From the NCBI GenBank assembly GCA_036345935.2, contig JADWOT020001364.1, forward strand, positions 112,170-176,169: a DNA stretch of 64,000 nucleotides, read 5' to 3'. A model generated the notes under the pieces. It did no database searches. It saw only the letters and a list, made by a program, of their open reading frames with translations, and was not told the origin of the DNA. A program made the position numbers and the translations under genes. This document shows positions 36,147-49,867 of the stretch, one piece after another (the first letter of the stretch is position 1; the number at the start of each line of letters is the position of its first letter). The DNA is from Taenia hydatigena (Eukaryota; Platyhelminthes; Cestoda; Cyclophyllidea; Taeniidae).

Positions 36147-39100
36147 CTGCATAAAATCCCAACGGCACACACTGATAGACTAGCTTGATAAATTAAAGCT
36201 GAGCTTGGCTGATCTAGAAGCTGAAGTCAACCCTATGTCGCCGACGATGTCGAGGCTTTGCTTAACACCTATTGATTAGCATCGGATGAAGTGTGATAGC
36301 GAGAGGTGCCAGCAAGCCCAAAGCTTCTCTGTGCTGATACGCCAAGCAACGATTCTCATCCAATCGATAACAGTAGACAAATTCTTGTACAAATAGTAAC
36401 CCTTAAGGGGATCGTAACTGAGATGGATGCAAAATGGCGGATGGTTTTTAGCCCTTACCTGGAAAATGAAGGCTCGTATGTCATTCCTGATGTCTACTTT
36501 ATAAATAATGCGGTCAATTTAAAGTCCCATTGCGATTCCTCTGTGCTTCGCGAAGGAAATGATGAGTGCAGAAAAGTAAGCAAAACTAAGTCTTGACAAC
36601 GGCTTACCAAAGCCATCTTAAATAAGGCTCTTCTTGAAATGATTCAAGATGACAAACTTTATGGACTAATGTGTTAATTTTAGCTGTTTGGCATCATGCG
36701 CTCAGCCATTAATTTTAATAACAAAATGGATTTTTTGGTGTTGCACGTCTCTACAAGGAAAGTCAGGGGGAGACGGTCAAGCATATCCAAGGCGGAGGTC
36801 CGCCCACAGATCACGTGGTTAATGCGCATGCGGTCACACATCAGCCGATGTTGCACAAGTTTACGTTGGCTCAGTCTCAGCACCCACCTGATGACTTCTG
36901 CGCCTTCATATTGACTTGCATTATCTATCGCACAATTTCAGCTTTTTGCTTTGCCTTTGACTTAGGCTAGATAAAGAGTTGGCTGCTGACCTGAGATTTG
37001 CATTCTTCGCCTACTCGCATGGGTTAGAATTATCGTCTACTCGTACTGGTGACTTGTGCGAGATTACTTCATTTTTAGCCATCGGCAAACTCATTAAATA
37101 CGAAGAGTCGAACATATTTCCTTAAAACCTCATAAATGTAGTGACATGGGTCATTATTGACACTGCAACAAACTGAATCATTACGAGGGAACAGATTGCA
37201 AGCTCTTGCGCAGAAAACCTTAGTGGCCATCAGCACGGCCCCAAGGCCATATCTCAATGCAAGAGTACGGCCTCAAGAGATTAAATTTGCTCCTGCATCC
37301 AAACAGCCAGTCAAGGAAAGGGTCAGTTTACCATGCAGGTCCTTTTATTTTGTTAAAGCGTGGTCTGTTGAGAATAAAATATCGGAGCGTGAAGTTTTCA
37401 CGCCATTGAAGTAAATCAGTAGGTGTGATTTTTACCCGGTAAGGAATATAGTGCTTCATAGCGCAGTGGCAACAAGATGACACCTTGTAGCTGAAAGAAT
37501 ATATGCCCTTGCTGGATGCTGAGCCATTTATAACTATGCACCTAGAACTGCAGCGCACCGTCGGATGGAGAATCTATAACGGGTGGCAAAGGGCAACCTT
37601 CCGTTCAAGTCAATCCCATACCTCAGCTCATTGAAAAAGCCATTGCTACCATCGCTGGTTAGCATAAGTAGCTGGGTCTTTAGACAAATGCTTGCTCAGC
37701 TTGTCACCATAGCACATTTCAAGCAAAAGCTGCAGTTGTTTGCAGTGCAGATTGGTCCATTAGACATTATGGGTTGGAAGTAAGCCCAGACCAGTGCCTA
37801 CTAGCCACAGGTTCAGACTTATTGTCCCCATATTGCTATTGAGTGCTTTTTGATGTACAAAACATAATGTATTATGACGGCATATCTCAAGTCAAATGAA
37901 AGTGAAAAAAAATGCTTGTTGAGTGGATCTATTGCCAATTCTGCAACGCTCAACCCAAAGATTTTACAGGTCTATATCCACTGACTTTGCCATTGTTAAC
38001 CCATATCCTTTTGTGGTTCTGGTGTTCGTGTTAGCTTTCTCGTGAATCCGTGCAAATAACTCACTCACACTATTTTAGCTCGTTACATAGTTGAGGATGA
38101 ATGCTGTGGTAATGATAAGGTAGGCATCCTCACCAGACTAACCAGCACGTTGGCCTAAACGATTCAATGATCAATGATTTCATGGTGTGCGTGCAAATGC
38201 GCAGACTGCTTCGCGAGGTAAGTGAGGGCCGTTTCATTGGCTTACAACACAGTTATAAGCACACGTGTATGATGTGTGAATTTGAGTTATCTCTGGAGGA
38301 GTGATGTTGCTCCTGATCAGCCTTATCTTGCTGGTAGCTTCCATCTTGCATAAAGAGTTCGCAGCGCCAGCCCGTAGGTTACCCTTTTATGCCTTACTCT
38401 AATTAGCATATGCCCAAATTTTCAAAAAGGAAAATATTTGCCGAATCGGTAAATCTGGCAAGGACGAAGTGTGTGTAGGACCTTCGCATCACATCATATC
38501 TCAGTTAAATCGACTTGATGTAGCTGAGCATACACGTCCGTTCCCTTTGTATTACAGCTACTGCTCACCTCGCTTCCCACTTTTCCCATTCATTGTCAAA
38601 TTTTATTTGAACTTGCATCCACCATGCGATAAGTGGGACTTTGTCCAGCTTCATTGCGCCTTAGCGTTTTTACCTAATTGACGCATGGGTGAATGAATTA
38701 AGCTTTGTGAGAGAAACCCATGTACGTCGTTGTTTGACTTGAGTGACTTAATACAAACTACATTAACATTTATTGTTTTGGGTAAGACTAAAAAGACGAA
38801 ATTTGTTGCCTTTGGTAAGATGCGGAGAAGAAGAGGGTTCATAAGTGTAGCAGAAGGCATTTGGGATCCAGCTGGTTGACAGTAACCATCAGATTGCGTC
38901 CGATGTATAACTTTCTACTTTACTGCCAATCCATGGGCACATGCGCTTTTGCCTCTACTTATACTCAAGTCCTCTGCGACAACAAAATCATTAAAGATAA
39001 AATAACTTCATTTTAAATGATTGTATTTTTTAGCTTGAACTTCCTGTCTATTGTCATAAGCTTGTAAAATTTAGTTGCAAGGCTAAACTTCTGTTGAGTT

Positions 39101-39464
39101 TCATAGTGCTGTGTCTGGTTCGATGCGTAATTTCATAAGCGTTGAATGATAAGTTGGTAGTTTCGAGGTCTTGATCAGGCTTGCAATTGTGGATTGTGCA
39201 GCATGTGTAATGCGGAATGTCATGCTGTGAGACCGTCTCGCCTGGCATTTCTAAATCATTGGCTGCCATGCCGGCACCCGAAGCATGGCGCGCAGTCCCT
39301 TATTATTCTGAATTAATCTTATGCATTTTTCCATCTGCCCTGATGCTTAACAATTTTGCATTTAGCTCTTGTTTAAGCGAATGCCCTTGGAAATGCAATG
39401 AGGTACGAAGCCATATCGGCCACCCAACTATAATGGCTAATCGTCATCCTTGTTGTTTGTGTAG
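36147..39464. other. Unassigned stretch with scattered open frames
   Basis: Plus frames at 36306-36596 (ends in a GTAAGC donor) and 37157-37414 are open with ordinary composition but no motif. They may be exons of unknown genes or chance frames. Confidence 0.3.
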
Positions 39465-39738
39465 GTCAGGATTCTCCCCGAAACGTGCAGCTTATGGCAA
39501 TCGACCCAAATACGGTGAACATGAAGTGGGATAAGCCGCTTAGACCCAACGGCACCATTACTGGCTGTCTTTCCGATCTCCATCTTGACGATGGACCTTC
39601 TAAATCCATTTGCGCCTCAGATAGTTACTATGTCATCAAAGACTTAAGGCCAGAGCAAGCAGTTTCCGCCGCTGTTGCCGCACTCATTTGGTAGTTATAG
39701 CAAAGCAGTAAGGGCAAATACACCACCTTTGAAGGAAG
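39465..39738 (+). pseudogene. Fibronectin type III domain exon with a frameshift
   Basis: The exon runs from GTTTGTGTAG to GTGAGT and is phase 1 at both ends, the usual setting of an FN3 module. It shows the FN3 pattern: P-x-NV near the start, V-x-x-KW (the conserved Trp) with KPxxPNGTITG, then YYVIKDLRPEQ (the conserved Tyr-x-x-x-x-Leu-x-P), and at the end GSYSKAVRANTPP. The last part is in another frame, so about one extra base (or two missing) lies near 39665-39690. The exon is 274 nt, one more than a multiple of three, which fits. FN3 repeats occur in adhesion receptors and receptor phosphatases. No neighbouring module was confirmed, so the parent gene is unknown. Confidence 0.62.
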
Positions 39739-42384
39739 GTGAGTTCTTTTTGCTCCTTTTATGGAATGCTGAACCACTAAAAATGATTACGTTTATTAAG
39801 AACCAAAATACATCTAGATTTGTTTTATTCTGCCATGATAACTCGACCGCAGAGAGCGAGATGGTCGTCCTTAATAGGGCAGGTCCAAGTATCCTTCCAT
39901 TTGCAGTTAGTAATTAGTTGAAATTCGGGCAATAAAATATATGATTCAAGAGATTTGTTGTTTCGGATATAAAGGGGGGGTGAAGCCGCAACTACGACGA
40001 ATAGCATTTCACACTTTGCAAACCCTGTGAAGGCAACTTCAGGAGGTTCTGCCACATCAGTTGCAACCACCACGATCTATTAGGCTACATTCACCTCAAT
40101 GATCCTTATGTTGCCGTCACTCTTATTGTAAGTCTGTCCAAACTGTCGACTAATGTGCCCACCTCGAATACTGTAGTTCAAGACTTGTGTTCCACAGGTG
40201 ACAGGTTCGTAGGTAAATGTACCAGATGCAGGTGATCTACGGGCTGGAAAGTTCCTTGCTCAGGAATGACAGCCGAATTTCATCGGTCACTAGGAGATTG
40301 TGTCGGCTTCTTCGTGCAGTGGAGGGTTGAGTGAAGGATTTACTCCGAAGTGCATGGCCAAAGCGTTAGCAAACACAGCAAATAAACTAGTCGCGTGGAC
40401 AGTTGTTCCTTAGTATCTGCAGTTTACTTTGACGCTGTTGGAGTGTCTTGGATTGGACTCCAGGTAGAAAAATTCAGATGGCAATTTTACCATACACTTG
40501 GTCTGTCAGCCAGTCATTTCTAATGTTATAGGATGGCAGTTGCAGTGACGAAAAGTAAGTTACCGCTTGCTTTTCACCAGGTCGTACGATAGGGAAACAG
40601 TAATGGCAGTGCAGAATGCCTGGCTGGGATAAATGATTGGTTCATTTGTTAGATTGAATTTAAAAAGATGCGCGATCTTTAACGTTCATTGTTCCACTCG
40701 CTTGCGTGGTGTCCCAACCATTGCGCCAGTCCTGCATCTCCTCTCAGCGCAAACGATAAATCCCTCTACCATACTTAAATGGGCAAACGCAAAGTCATCT
40801 TCCCCTCAGCATTTAAAATAATCCAACTCAGGCGAATGGCATGCCACCCAAGTGAGGCAAGAAATGCTCGCATGTGAACTGCATGATATTGCGTGTTGGT
40901 GACACAGTATGACTGGTCTATGAACTCGGGCCGGCTTCCTCTCCGTGTTTAAAGACTTTGACACAAAAGTAGACGTGGATGCATTTGGGTCGTGCACCTT
41001 GATCTTTTACAATAAGCCTTGCTTACCTGCCAGAGAATGTCGTGTATCGCGTCATGGATGTCATTGATTGCCCGTGGCATCAGGAGTCTCCAGTTGCACC
41101 ACCGCGCCTTGCATAGTGAGCGCAAATAACATGCTATCAGGAGCACAAAGAATTCGATGAATTTTTGAATAGCTTTGCTTTGGCTTTTTGGCCAAAGAAC
41201 GCGTTCATTTAATAAAGCTTACTTCGTTTTTTATTTTATCCAATCATTAACCAAGGCAGTTTGAAGTCATTAGCAGATACATCTTAAATCAATTTTCTGC
41301 CAGTCGTTTCACCGCTTCAGCCCTAATCTACCCATATCGTATACACACAGGTATATCAGTTCGCCTATCAATTCATTTTCCAGTGTAATTTATGTAAAAT
41401 TCACTGACTCACCATTGACGCAAACTCGAACTGACCCACCATGTATTCTGGGTCACACTCTCCTTCCGCCTATATCCTCTCCAGTTACCACTTCGTCTGC
41501 TTAGCACCGCAACCCCTCTCGCATCTGTCTACAAATCCTTTTAAAATTTGTTTATCCATTTAGTGACCCCGAATTCATCCATGTCGCATTTAACCTTCGT
41601 GTATGGCGCCCTTGAGCTCCTTTCACCTAGCCATGCTTACACACTGGCACTACAATCATTATGTTTAAGAAAGTTGTCAGCGTGCTACGACACCGGCTGA
41701 GATCCTACTTTTGGAGAGATGAGTAGACAACCAAACGAAGTCCGGCAGATCACGGAGGGACAATCAGGGACCTCCACAGGCTGTTGGGGTCGGGCACGTC
41801 CAAAATCCCACTGTAGTTCAGATACAGTTACGCATAAATCTATTGGCACATAACCACTTCAAGAATTTCACTCTTTCTATGCTCTCTACTGCGTTTCTCA
41901 CACACGTACTGCGAGAAAAATAAGTGATCTTTCGATCATTACGGTACGCATTTTCGACAAAAGTTCCGTTTGGAATGTCCTTTGCATTCGGGCAGAACTC
42001 TTCTCAGCAAATAATACTGGGAACCAAAGAGTGGACGAAGTCTTGTCAACTGTGGAATCCGATGATGTGGTGGATGTGGCTGTCTGAAGCTGCTAATTTT
42101 CAAATGTTAAATGGTTGTAGTTAAAAAATAAGTATGATGCTTATGTAGTTAGCTACTTCGTCCCAGTTTTACACTCCTTGTTGTTGTCAAACTACAGGCT
42201 TAGCAAGAACTAAACGTCTGCAGCTCGAACACTGAATCCGTTCATGTGCAACAGATACTTCACACCACGATGCACAGCAACCTTCATCTTTACTCCATGC
42301 CACATGTAGCAGTTGCTTTTCAAATGAATTACTATTACCACGGTTTCGTGGTAAAAGGTGAGCAGATGCTTTCGCATGGCGGTT
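39739..42384. other. Unassigned stretch, old coding traces possible
   Basis: A minus frame between about 40275 and 39825 reads long open segments (YSIRGGHISRQF, VVVATDV) interrupted by two adjacent stops. It recalls a cadherin repeat but is too weak to call. 41690-41830 is GC-richer without a motif. Confidence 0.3.
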
Positions 42385-42840
42385 AAGGAAATCTCTGCTC
42401 TTCTCGTCTCGAATTTGTGCAACTACCTTCGGTAAAGCATTACAAGAGAAAGAAATCCCCCTATAGCACAAGTCTTAAAGCTTCCAGAAGACTAAAATCA
42501 ATCGACCGCTTTGTCAGCTGCCGATGCGTCTTAAAAATCACCGACTTTGGCAACCCCAAGGTCTACAACCTAACAGGCAGTTGTTCTTCAGTCGAACCTG
42601 AACGTTAGTTTCATTGACCATCCTTCATTAATTCACATCCATAGGACAATTATGGTCAGCACCTGAGCTACTGCTCAGACAGCAGCTTTGATTAAAACCG
42701 AACCGGGTGGTGTCCATGCGATCTGCATAATAATGTACGAAGTCTTCTATTAGACGAAACCATGTGGACTAGAAGATGCGCTAGTGGAGGATATTCTAGA
42801 ATGGGAATTTCGAGAAGAAGAACATCCCAAACGTCCACAG
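42385..42840 (+). pseudogene. Receptor guanylate cyclase, kinase-homology domain remnant
   Basis: Pieces of a receptor-type guanylate cyclase appear in the right order but in different frames. They are a helix resembling the one before the catalytic loop (ISALLVSNLCNYLR, 42391 onward), LKASRR, then VLKITDFG (DFG at 42543-42551), then after a possible intron and ATAG acceptor LWSAPELL (42650 onward), then GVHAICIIMYEV (42709 onward) and DILEWEFREE to KRP. Receptor cyclases have a pseudokinase with VLKITDFG, LW-x-APELL and GDVYSFGIILYEV in this order. Frameshifts separate the pieces, and stops occur after APELLLRQQL and after YEVFY. The catalytic part follows at 53.7 kb, so the fossil gene spans at least 11 kb. 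Confidence 0.6.
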
Positions 42841-45800
42841 ACAGGTAGTTCTCTTCACCACAGTATGCTGCCATGTTCATTTAGTGATTCTGCGTCGGCG
42901 GGAATGAACGAGTTAATCAAGACCTTCACACGATACAGCCGGGTGTATTTAGGGATACGGTACTGTTCGTGTCAAGTTTAAGGAGGGCACAAACAGAAGC
43001 ATGTCACCTGTTCCGGCTGGGGTGAATGCATCGACTAATTAGTTTTTTGATGATTTTACCAATATTTGTCGCTTTTGGCATCTGATACGTTAATGGATTG
43101 TCAAATTATCAAAGGTGGAAAATAAGTGCCATTAATTCGATCGCCATAAGTCATGCCTTGTCACTACTGCTACACAGATGCCGTATTAATTAATGCATTC
43201 TTTTGCAATTGTGCCTTTCCATTTAAAACCTTTCTGCGTCCGCTGAGTTGCCAGTGAATATGGTAACATGCAGACAACATCAAACAAGTATAAATTACTG
43301 ACCAATCGGCATGGAGAGAGCTTTTAAGAGCTGAATTTTAAATAAATCACTTAACCTTCGCCTCTCGCTGATTAAAGCACCTAAAATGTGCAGTAGGCAA
43401 AGCAAATGAAACAAGTCGGATGTCGAAGTTGAAGCATTTGTAGTGTTTAGTTGCAAATTTGTGAAAAGGAACTGAGGCTACTACACCGATATGTATGCGT
43501 TTTTACTTACACCCACAGCTGGTGCAGTTTGGAACCCCATGAGTTCAGCTGATGACGCTGTACTTCTAATAGAATCTTGTGACTACAATGCAATAAATTA
43601 ACGATTGTAATACAAATACTTTATGATGCGTGATGCAAGGTGACATGGGACAATAAATGGGACCGTGCGATCAAATGGTGCCACGTGCAGCAATCGCAAC
43701 GTCTGCAACAATTTTTATCCAGCAATTTGTGGCATTTGTAAGGTATAACGCAACAGCACAAAATTGTTAAGACGGTGTTTTAATGCTAATTTTCTTGCGA
43801 AACAGAATAAACGCTAAAATGAGTACCACTACGCCTTTTAATGGGATAAATAGGTCTTTTAGGAGCCGAAAGGTTTGGTGATTGGAAAGAAATTATATGC
43901 CTAAAGCTTCAACAGACTTACGGAGAAGTGCGACTAAAGTGTAAAAACAGGCAGAATACGAAATGGCATTTTGTAATGCACAAGTAAATATAGAAGGACA
44001 AAGCACTTATTGGGGGCAGAAGCATTCATATCTCAATATTTATTATTAAATAAAGGAAGGGATCTGTAAAATAACAGGGCGTATTTAAGCATATCAAGGT
44101 TTTTTTGCTCAGCAACAAAGTTTGCGCAGTTTAAATTAGCCGATGGCATAAAGAGAAGCAGATGATAAAGAAGTACAGAGCTTTATTCAATTGTGGTCAA
44201 ATGTCCATTGTTAGCTACCTGAGTTAAGTGGTTACTCCTCCATTTCCTTCGGCTACCGAGGTAATGAATGGTAGTGTCAGGATAGAAGAACACCTTGCCA
44301 GAACTATGCTAGGCACTTAATAAAATCTTGCAAAATCTACACGAGATCTTCTCTTCTTCAACTCTCCTTCCGGGTGCAGGTCTTTTTAGTTCTCATTCCA
44401 GCTTCCTCATCTTCTTTTCGATCTAAATGTTATTTGCGTTAAAAATAAATACAAGCATCTTAAAGCGAATGCGGGAAAGTAACTTGCCAAAGCCTTTATA
44501 TAGGAATAGCGCTAAGAAGACTAGTAAAAAACGGCAGGAAACAAGCAAGAGCCTTCAAATCGACCATTAGCCGATGTAAGTGAACTCAAATTGCTGTATG
44601 CGTTAACTGATACACAGCTCAAAAATCAGTTGATTTTGGCTTGTGGCGGATTACACGTGCAAACTAAGAAAGTACTTTACTGCTTTTAATCCACAAATGG
44701 TGGAACAGAGAACGAGAGACAACGTATATAATTGGGTCGTGTTTCATGTGTTGCGCTTCATTAAAACGACTTCGGGAATGTGGAGACAGTAACATTGGCG
44801 CTTTTGACAAATCTCCGTCGGTTGCTGACAAATTCCCTTGAAGTATAATGGGAGCATGTACATCATTCCACATAAGGTAATTATAAAAAGAGCGGCATCT
44901 TGCGGTGATAATAGAATAAACTATCCAGTACCAAAAAGCGACTTTTGCTCGTGACGCATGCCATAAATACTTTTACTAAAAGATCTCGTGCACTACTACG
45001 ATTAGTGCATAGACATCACGAGGCTTAGTTTCAAAAAAGCCGCTCCATCATCGTATAGTAGCTTAGGCGACGTAAGCATTTTTCCAGCGATAAGAATTGT
45101 GAAGGTTTGGTTGAAGATTGAATTCTGCTTAAGTAGAAACCGCTGTAAAATGCTAAGATCTGCGAGTTTCGAGACCCACTGGCAACTGACAGCACAGATG
45201 GCCGGTTTCATCTTTTCTATGAGCTTAAAGCCCGTGTTGCGAGAGCATTTAATTCCTTTTCTGTATCTAGTCATATGTACTTGCATAAGTCCATAAGAGG
45301 TTTGTCTAAATGACAAACAAACCTAGCAACACAAATGAGGCAGTTAAGGGGTAGAACTTGAAATTACCGTCAAATGTGATGCCTTTTTTACTTATTGCAT
45401 CCAGCACACAAAGATGCAGCAAAAAGTAACTCACAGAAAACCGTTCTTCTTAAGCGGGTAGGACTAAGCACTGTCAGCACACAGGACTAGCTAGGCGTGG
45501 TGTACAATGGTTTATCATACTCCTCATTAATTCAATGATCTAATAACGCATGCAGTTAGAGCTACTTGATTAGCTTCAACGCAATTAACACTTCTGCCCA
45601 GCAGCTTCACTAATTGAAGATTAGCCATGCAATAGTGCCCATCGGAATGCGCTTGTAACGGTTCTCTACAAAAGCTCAATGCTGCAGTCAACGCTTGGAC
45701 AGTTGACAGGGATGCACAGGAATCGGTGATAATATTGAAATTTGACGCAAAATTAAATTAAAACTTGAGGGGCCTGTGTAAAATAAAATTTATGCATGGA

Positions 45801-47001
45801 TGAAGCAAACAGTAACAATTTTAAGTTTCTACCATGTAGAGGTGTACAAGGTCCTTCATGGGTCATGAAAAGCACCAGAAGGCAGCTATCGTACTAAACA
45901 CTGGAGCCATACGCCAAATGGAATGAGTTAGACTTTCCAATGCAGGGTAGCAACTACATATCTATGTCCACTTAAATTGCGTTTGTGGTGGCAGACATAG
46001 CAGTCTTGGAAATAAGGCAGACGTAGATGACACATCTATTGTACCATATCCGCGAAGGGAAAATATTAAACCTAATGTTTCGTTGTGGGGAATCGGATCT
46101 GCTATCTACCATGCATGTGGAGCTGGAGAGGTTCAAATGTGGCATATTTTCTGCTTGTCTATTAATTTTGTCAGTAGGATACACACATCACTACAAACCA
46201 TTTTGGAATGAACTTTCTTATGGTCAATTAAGTGTGTGCTTATCAAATAGCCCAGTTAAAACAGATTATTGAAGGCCGCAGCCAATTTCGGTGTGGTGGA
46301 GCAATGATCGGGTTTGTCAGAAAATTCTATCTATTACTGGTAGATTTGACTTGTTGTGGAACTTTGACGGCCTACAAAATTCAAAAAAAGATTTCACGGT
46401 CCACTCCTTCTCTAAGTTGAGGTCAAAGATGGTGCCAAGAGCAAATTTTTTAATTCAAGAGAAATCGACCGATCGATCGGTTCTGGTGTAAATTTCTCAT
46501 TATCGTGAGCACTTAAAATTTGTCCTAACACGACCAATGACTTGTGTTAACGACTATTGATTCGAATAGTGACCAGATGGTTTCTGCTACACAGAGCTAT
46601 TGATGAGCATTTTGAGAGAGTTGTGAAGGCAGCCAGAATAGGGCCAGCTTTTAGCGGCTACTTGGTGCTGTTAATCCCAAATCCGAGCCCTGCTGTGGTC
46701 CCTCTTGGGGGTTAACATGCACTCCCCTAACAGATTATAGACGCTGTTTAGCTGACAATTTTTGTAGTGAATTGCTTTACGGCTATTATTGCTCCTACCA
46801 GTAACGGCAATGGCCAATGCCTTCCTGCACCATACTCCATTGGCGATATCAATCAATGCGTTCGGTAGTCACCTAAGGGGATTGTCTGACCAAAATAAGC
46901 ACGAAGCATCAATGAGTCACTAAAGTTGCAAATGCCTTTTAAGTCCATGCATTGAGGCAGTAGTTGTGATGAGAATACAATCATCTGTTCCAATATTGTA
47001 G
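42841..47001. other. Non-coding or intronic DNA of the cyclase fossil
   Basis: No exon is supported. A 104-codon minus frame at 45002-45316 and plus frames at 46027-46491 are open without known motifs. If the cyclase pieces belong to one locus, this is its intron. Confidence 0.35.
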
Positions 47002-47442
47002 AACCCCAAAACATATGCACAGATTCAGCTTCTTCAACAGCAAATTAAAAATACTCGTCAGCAGATGTTGGTTGCCCCATCTGAAATCTATCTAGCCACA
47101 TCCTCATCGCCGTGCGCAGCAATTCGGCCAGCGGTGGATCAGATTCCTGCTGCAAATATAAGCGACAATGCTAACTAATCCTTAGCAAATAAACCGTGAG
47201 AATTAACTTTATAATGATTCAGTCCACTGAAATCCCACATACACCACCATTTCTCAGAGCCTTTAAGCTGGATTTCGCTGCGCAAGGCTTGACATTTATG
47301 ATGCCGTGTTACAACTCTCAGCAACTCTTACTGCAGCAGCAGCAGCCACAGCAAGCCTCCGGTAACGTAGATAAGGGTTCATGATTCCAACCAAACGGGG
47401 TTACGCTACCTGCAGCATCAGGCGTTGTACCTAGTAGTACAG
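47002..47442 (+). pseudogene. Gln-rich coding remnants (regulator-like low-complexity protein)
   Basis: After a TTGTAG acceptor, 47002-47178 reads NPKTYAQIQLLQQQIKNTRQQ and a Ser/Pro/Ala-rich tail, then TAA. In another frame, 47271 onward reads QGLTFMMPCYNSQQLLLQQQQPQQ, passes one in-frame TGA (47382-47384) and continues FQPNGVTLPAASGVVPSST to a GTGAGA donor at 47443. Both pieces have the Gln/Pro/Ser composition of activation regions in transcription regulators. The exact protein is not recognised. A further open stretch (GFAPVLACFHKR to DLSSLF, about 47640-47787) may be another piece. The frameshift and stop point to decay, or to an intron that I have not placed. Confidence 0.36.
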
Positions 47443-49867
47443 GTGAGAAGTCATTTGCAATCCTCTGCTGCAAAAGTATTTCCTCTTAAGTCATCGTTGG
47501 CATGATATATTTTGTTTCTTTAAATATCCTCAGTTTAAATCGGGTAATTTTACATCCTTTTCCCTTTTACTTGCCTTTTTTGAAATATGCATTAAATAAG
47601 ATTTGTCCCTTTTGGCCCCACTAGCAGCGGAAGTCATGGCTTTGCCCCAGTTTTAGCCTGCTTTCACAAGCGATCTGTTGGCCGTGAGCCAGTGATAAGG
47701 GGTCCTGGAGGATCCAGCCCATACGTCAATCACATCCCTCAAAAGCACGATGCAGTAGACATAGTTGACCTGTCTTCGTTGTTTTGACAAGTAATAGGGG
47801 CGAATTTGTGGAATTATAGTGTAAGGAATCGAAACGAATGATCCGGTACGTACAGATGCCAGGTTGATTGTCCTTAACATTTCCGAAGTCTGGGGCTTAT
47901 TTAATGGATAGTAACAATACCTCTCCTACGAAGTGTTCAACACGGGGTTTTGTTTTAAGTTTTGCCATATGCATATAGGTGGAGTAATTGTCTAGAAATG
48001 TCTATTTGTTGGTTGCATAAAATGGCAAACTTGGCCGAGATATCAGCATGGACCGAATTCGTGCGAATCACAGCAGATGAGACAATAGTACAGTCCATAG
48101 TGGAAGGACGTCCTTTAAGTCGTTTTCGTTTTGGCCCGTTTTAGTCCACCTTCTAATGTTCTGCTTCACGGGGTTCAATTGTGCACAGCCCTGATAACAC
48201 TTTGTTATCCCCGGAATTGAATTAGCTGGAGAACTCCAAAGATTAAGGCACAATGCGCAACGAATCTCTTGTTAACGCATGCTATCTCTGCTTGCCGCTG
48301 AAGCGATACTATGGATAAAAAGGCTTTTGGCTAGCTTAATCGCAAATCCATGCTGGCTGCTGCATCACGAATGTGGAGTACAATTGAAACCAATATGCGA
48401 TAACGGTTTCAATGCTATTGTAATAAATGCACATGCAATGTCCATTACAGTGACTGTATGCGTAGGTTTATCTTGGCTAAAATGCAGCATGCCTAACATT
48501 ACTTCAAGGATTGTAACACTAAAAGACGAGGATGAACCCAAATGTGGTGGATCTTTGCAGCTTTCCAAGGATTATGTAAAACCACTTGTGACTCTCCCAC
48601 AGCTCATCAGGCTTGATTTATTGCGGTTATCATAAGTGCGATGATAGATACGGCAAATGAGATTGGCTATCTCGTAATATTCCTTCAGAAGCTCAGTCTC
48701 TACAATGGTCATTCGCCGTCTTTCATACCGATGGAATAGAAAAGATGGTGTGCCAAGTGCCATAGAGCGAAATTTATTAACTGGGTAAATTTGATGGGGT
48801 GGGGTTGATGGAACGCTATCTTTTAGAAGACTTGGCAGTGCTCAAGACGATGTCTCTGACGCATGCGTAACGTTGGCGATAATTTTATGGTTCCAAATTT
48901 TGTGGTTTTGTAATATTATAAAGGTCTTTTTAAAAACGACATGCAATTATCAGATTTAAAATAATTTTGGTGGCAGTATATTGCACCATTTGAAGTCGTG
49001 GGAAATGTCAACTTCTCTAAAAGAATACTTATAGCACAAACATGCTCATTCGCTGGGGTGGGCGATACGTTCGGCCATGGCTTATGAATCACTTCGTAGC
49101 TAGCGTGAAGAGTTACGTACGTCAACAAGGCGCATGTAGGTGCTAAGCAGGATGCAGATGCCAACATCTCGAGTCGAAACCACGTGGTCCATCGCATAAG
49201 GGATAATGTATGTTGGGCATAAAATGCTGTGTTGTGCTTTGCGTAGCAAATTAAGCAAGAGAAGCTGCTTACCTCAGCATGGTGTTTGCTACCCAAATTG
49301 CAAGCAAATAGTAGTTGGGAGAAGCTGGGCAGTATAACCTATGGCCACTTACCAAAGTGGCCATTTTCCTTGGCATTCTATACCTTACGAAGATAGTTGC
49401 ACATCTAAAATGAGAATTCGCCCGTACCTAAGCTGCTACGAGACGTAGTCTAAAGCCTACATGTAAAGAAGCTTTGAGGTTTTTAAGCCTCTTTAGCCAC
49501 TACTGCTATGGAATTGCTACGCAAGTTTCTGTGGCACAAATAGTAATTGTGATTTTGTTTAATAGCCTTGACGGTCTTGCCTTTAGTCTAAAGCAGGCTT
49601 TTTGGACTGATTTTTAGCTAAATCCTTCCTAAACACTATACATTCTGATGTAGTGTGATCTTATGTGCTGGTAAATGCTTGCTGTGCATTATCCCATTGT
49701 TAAACATGGACCACAGGTATGAGGTCGGCATCTCTTTCGTCCAGCTAGGTAAAAGTCGAGTGTGTAGACGACAAATGACGACGTAGTTCTGAGATGATGC
49801 AGGTGTGCCGCCACCGTCTGAGTTCTCCTGCGTAGAGTCAAACATGTTCGTCGCATTTGTTAACAAA
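47443..49867. other. Unassigned stretch, no gene seen
   Basis: A 118-codon plus frame at 48279-48635 and a 126-codon minus frame at 48916-49296 lack motifs. A hairpin with a 10-bp stem (ATGGCCACTT / AAGTGGCCAT) lies at about 49336-49359. Confidence 0.35.

Noticed and set aside
39825..40275. Cadherin-like minus-strand reading (YSIRGG, VVVATD)
   Set aside because: The pattern is loose, two stops lie side by side in the middle, and no calcium-binding motifs such as DxNDN or LDRE are visible.
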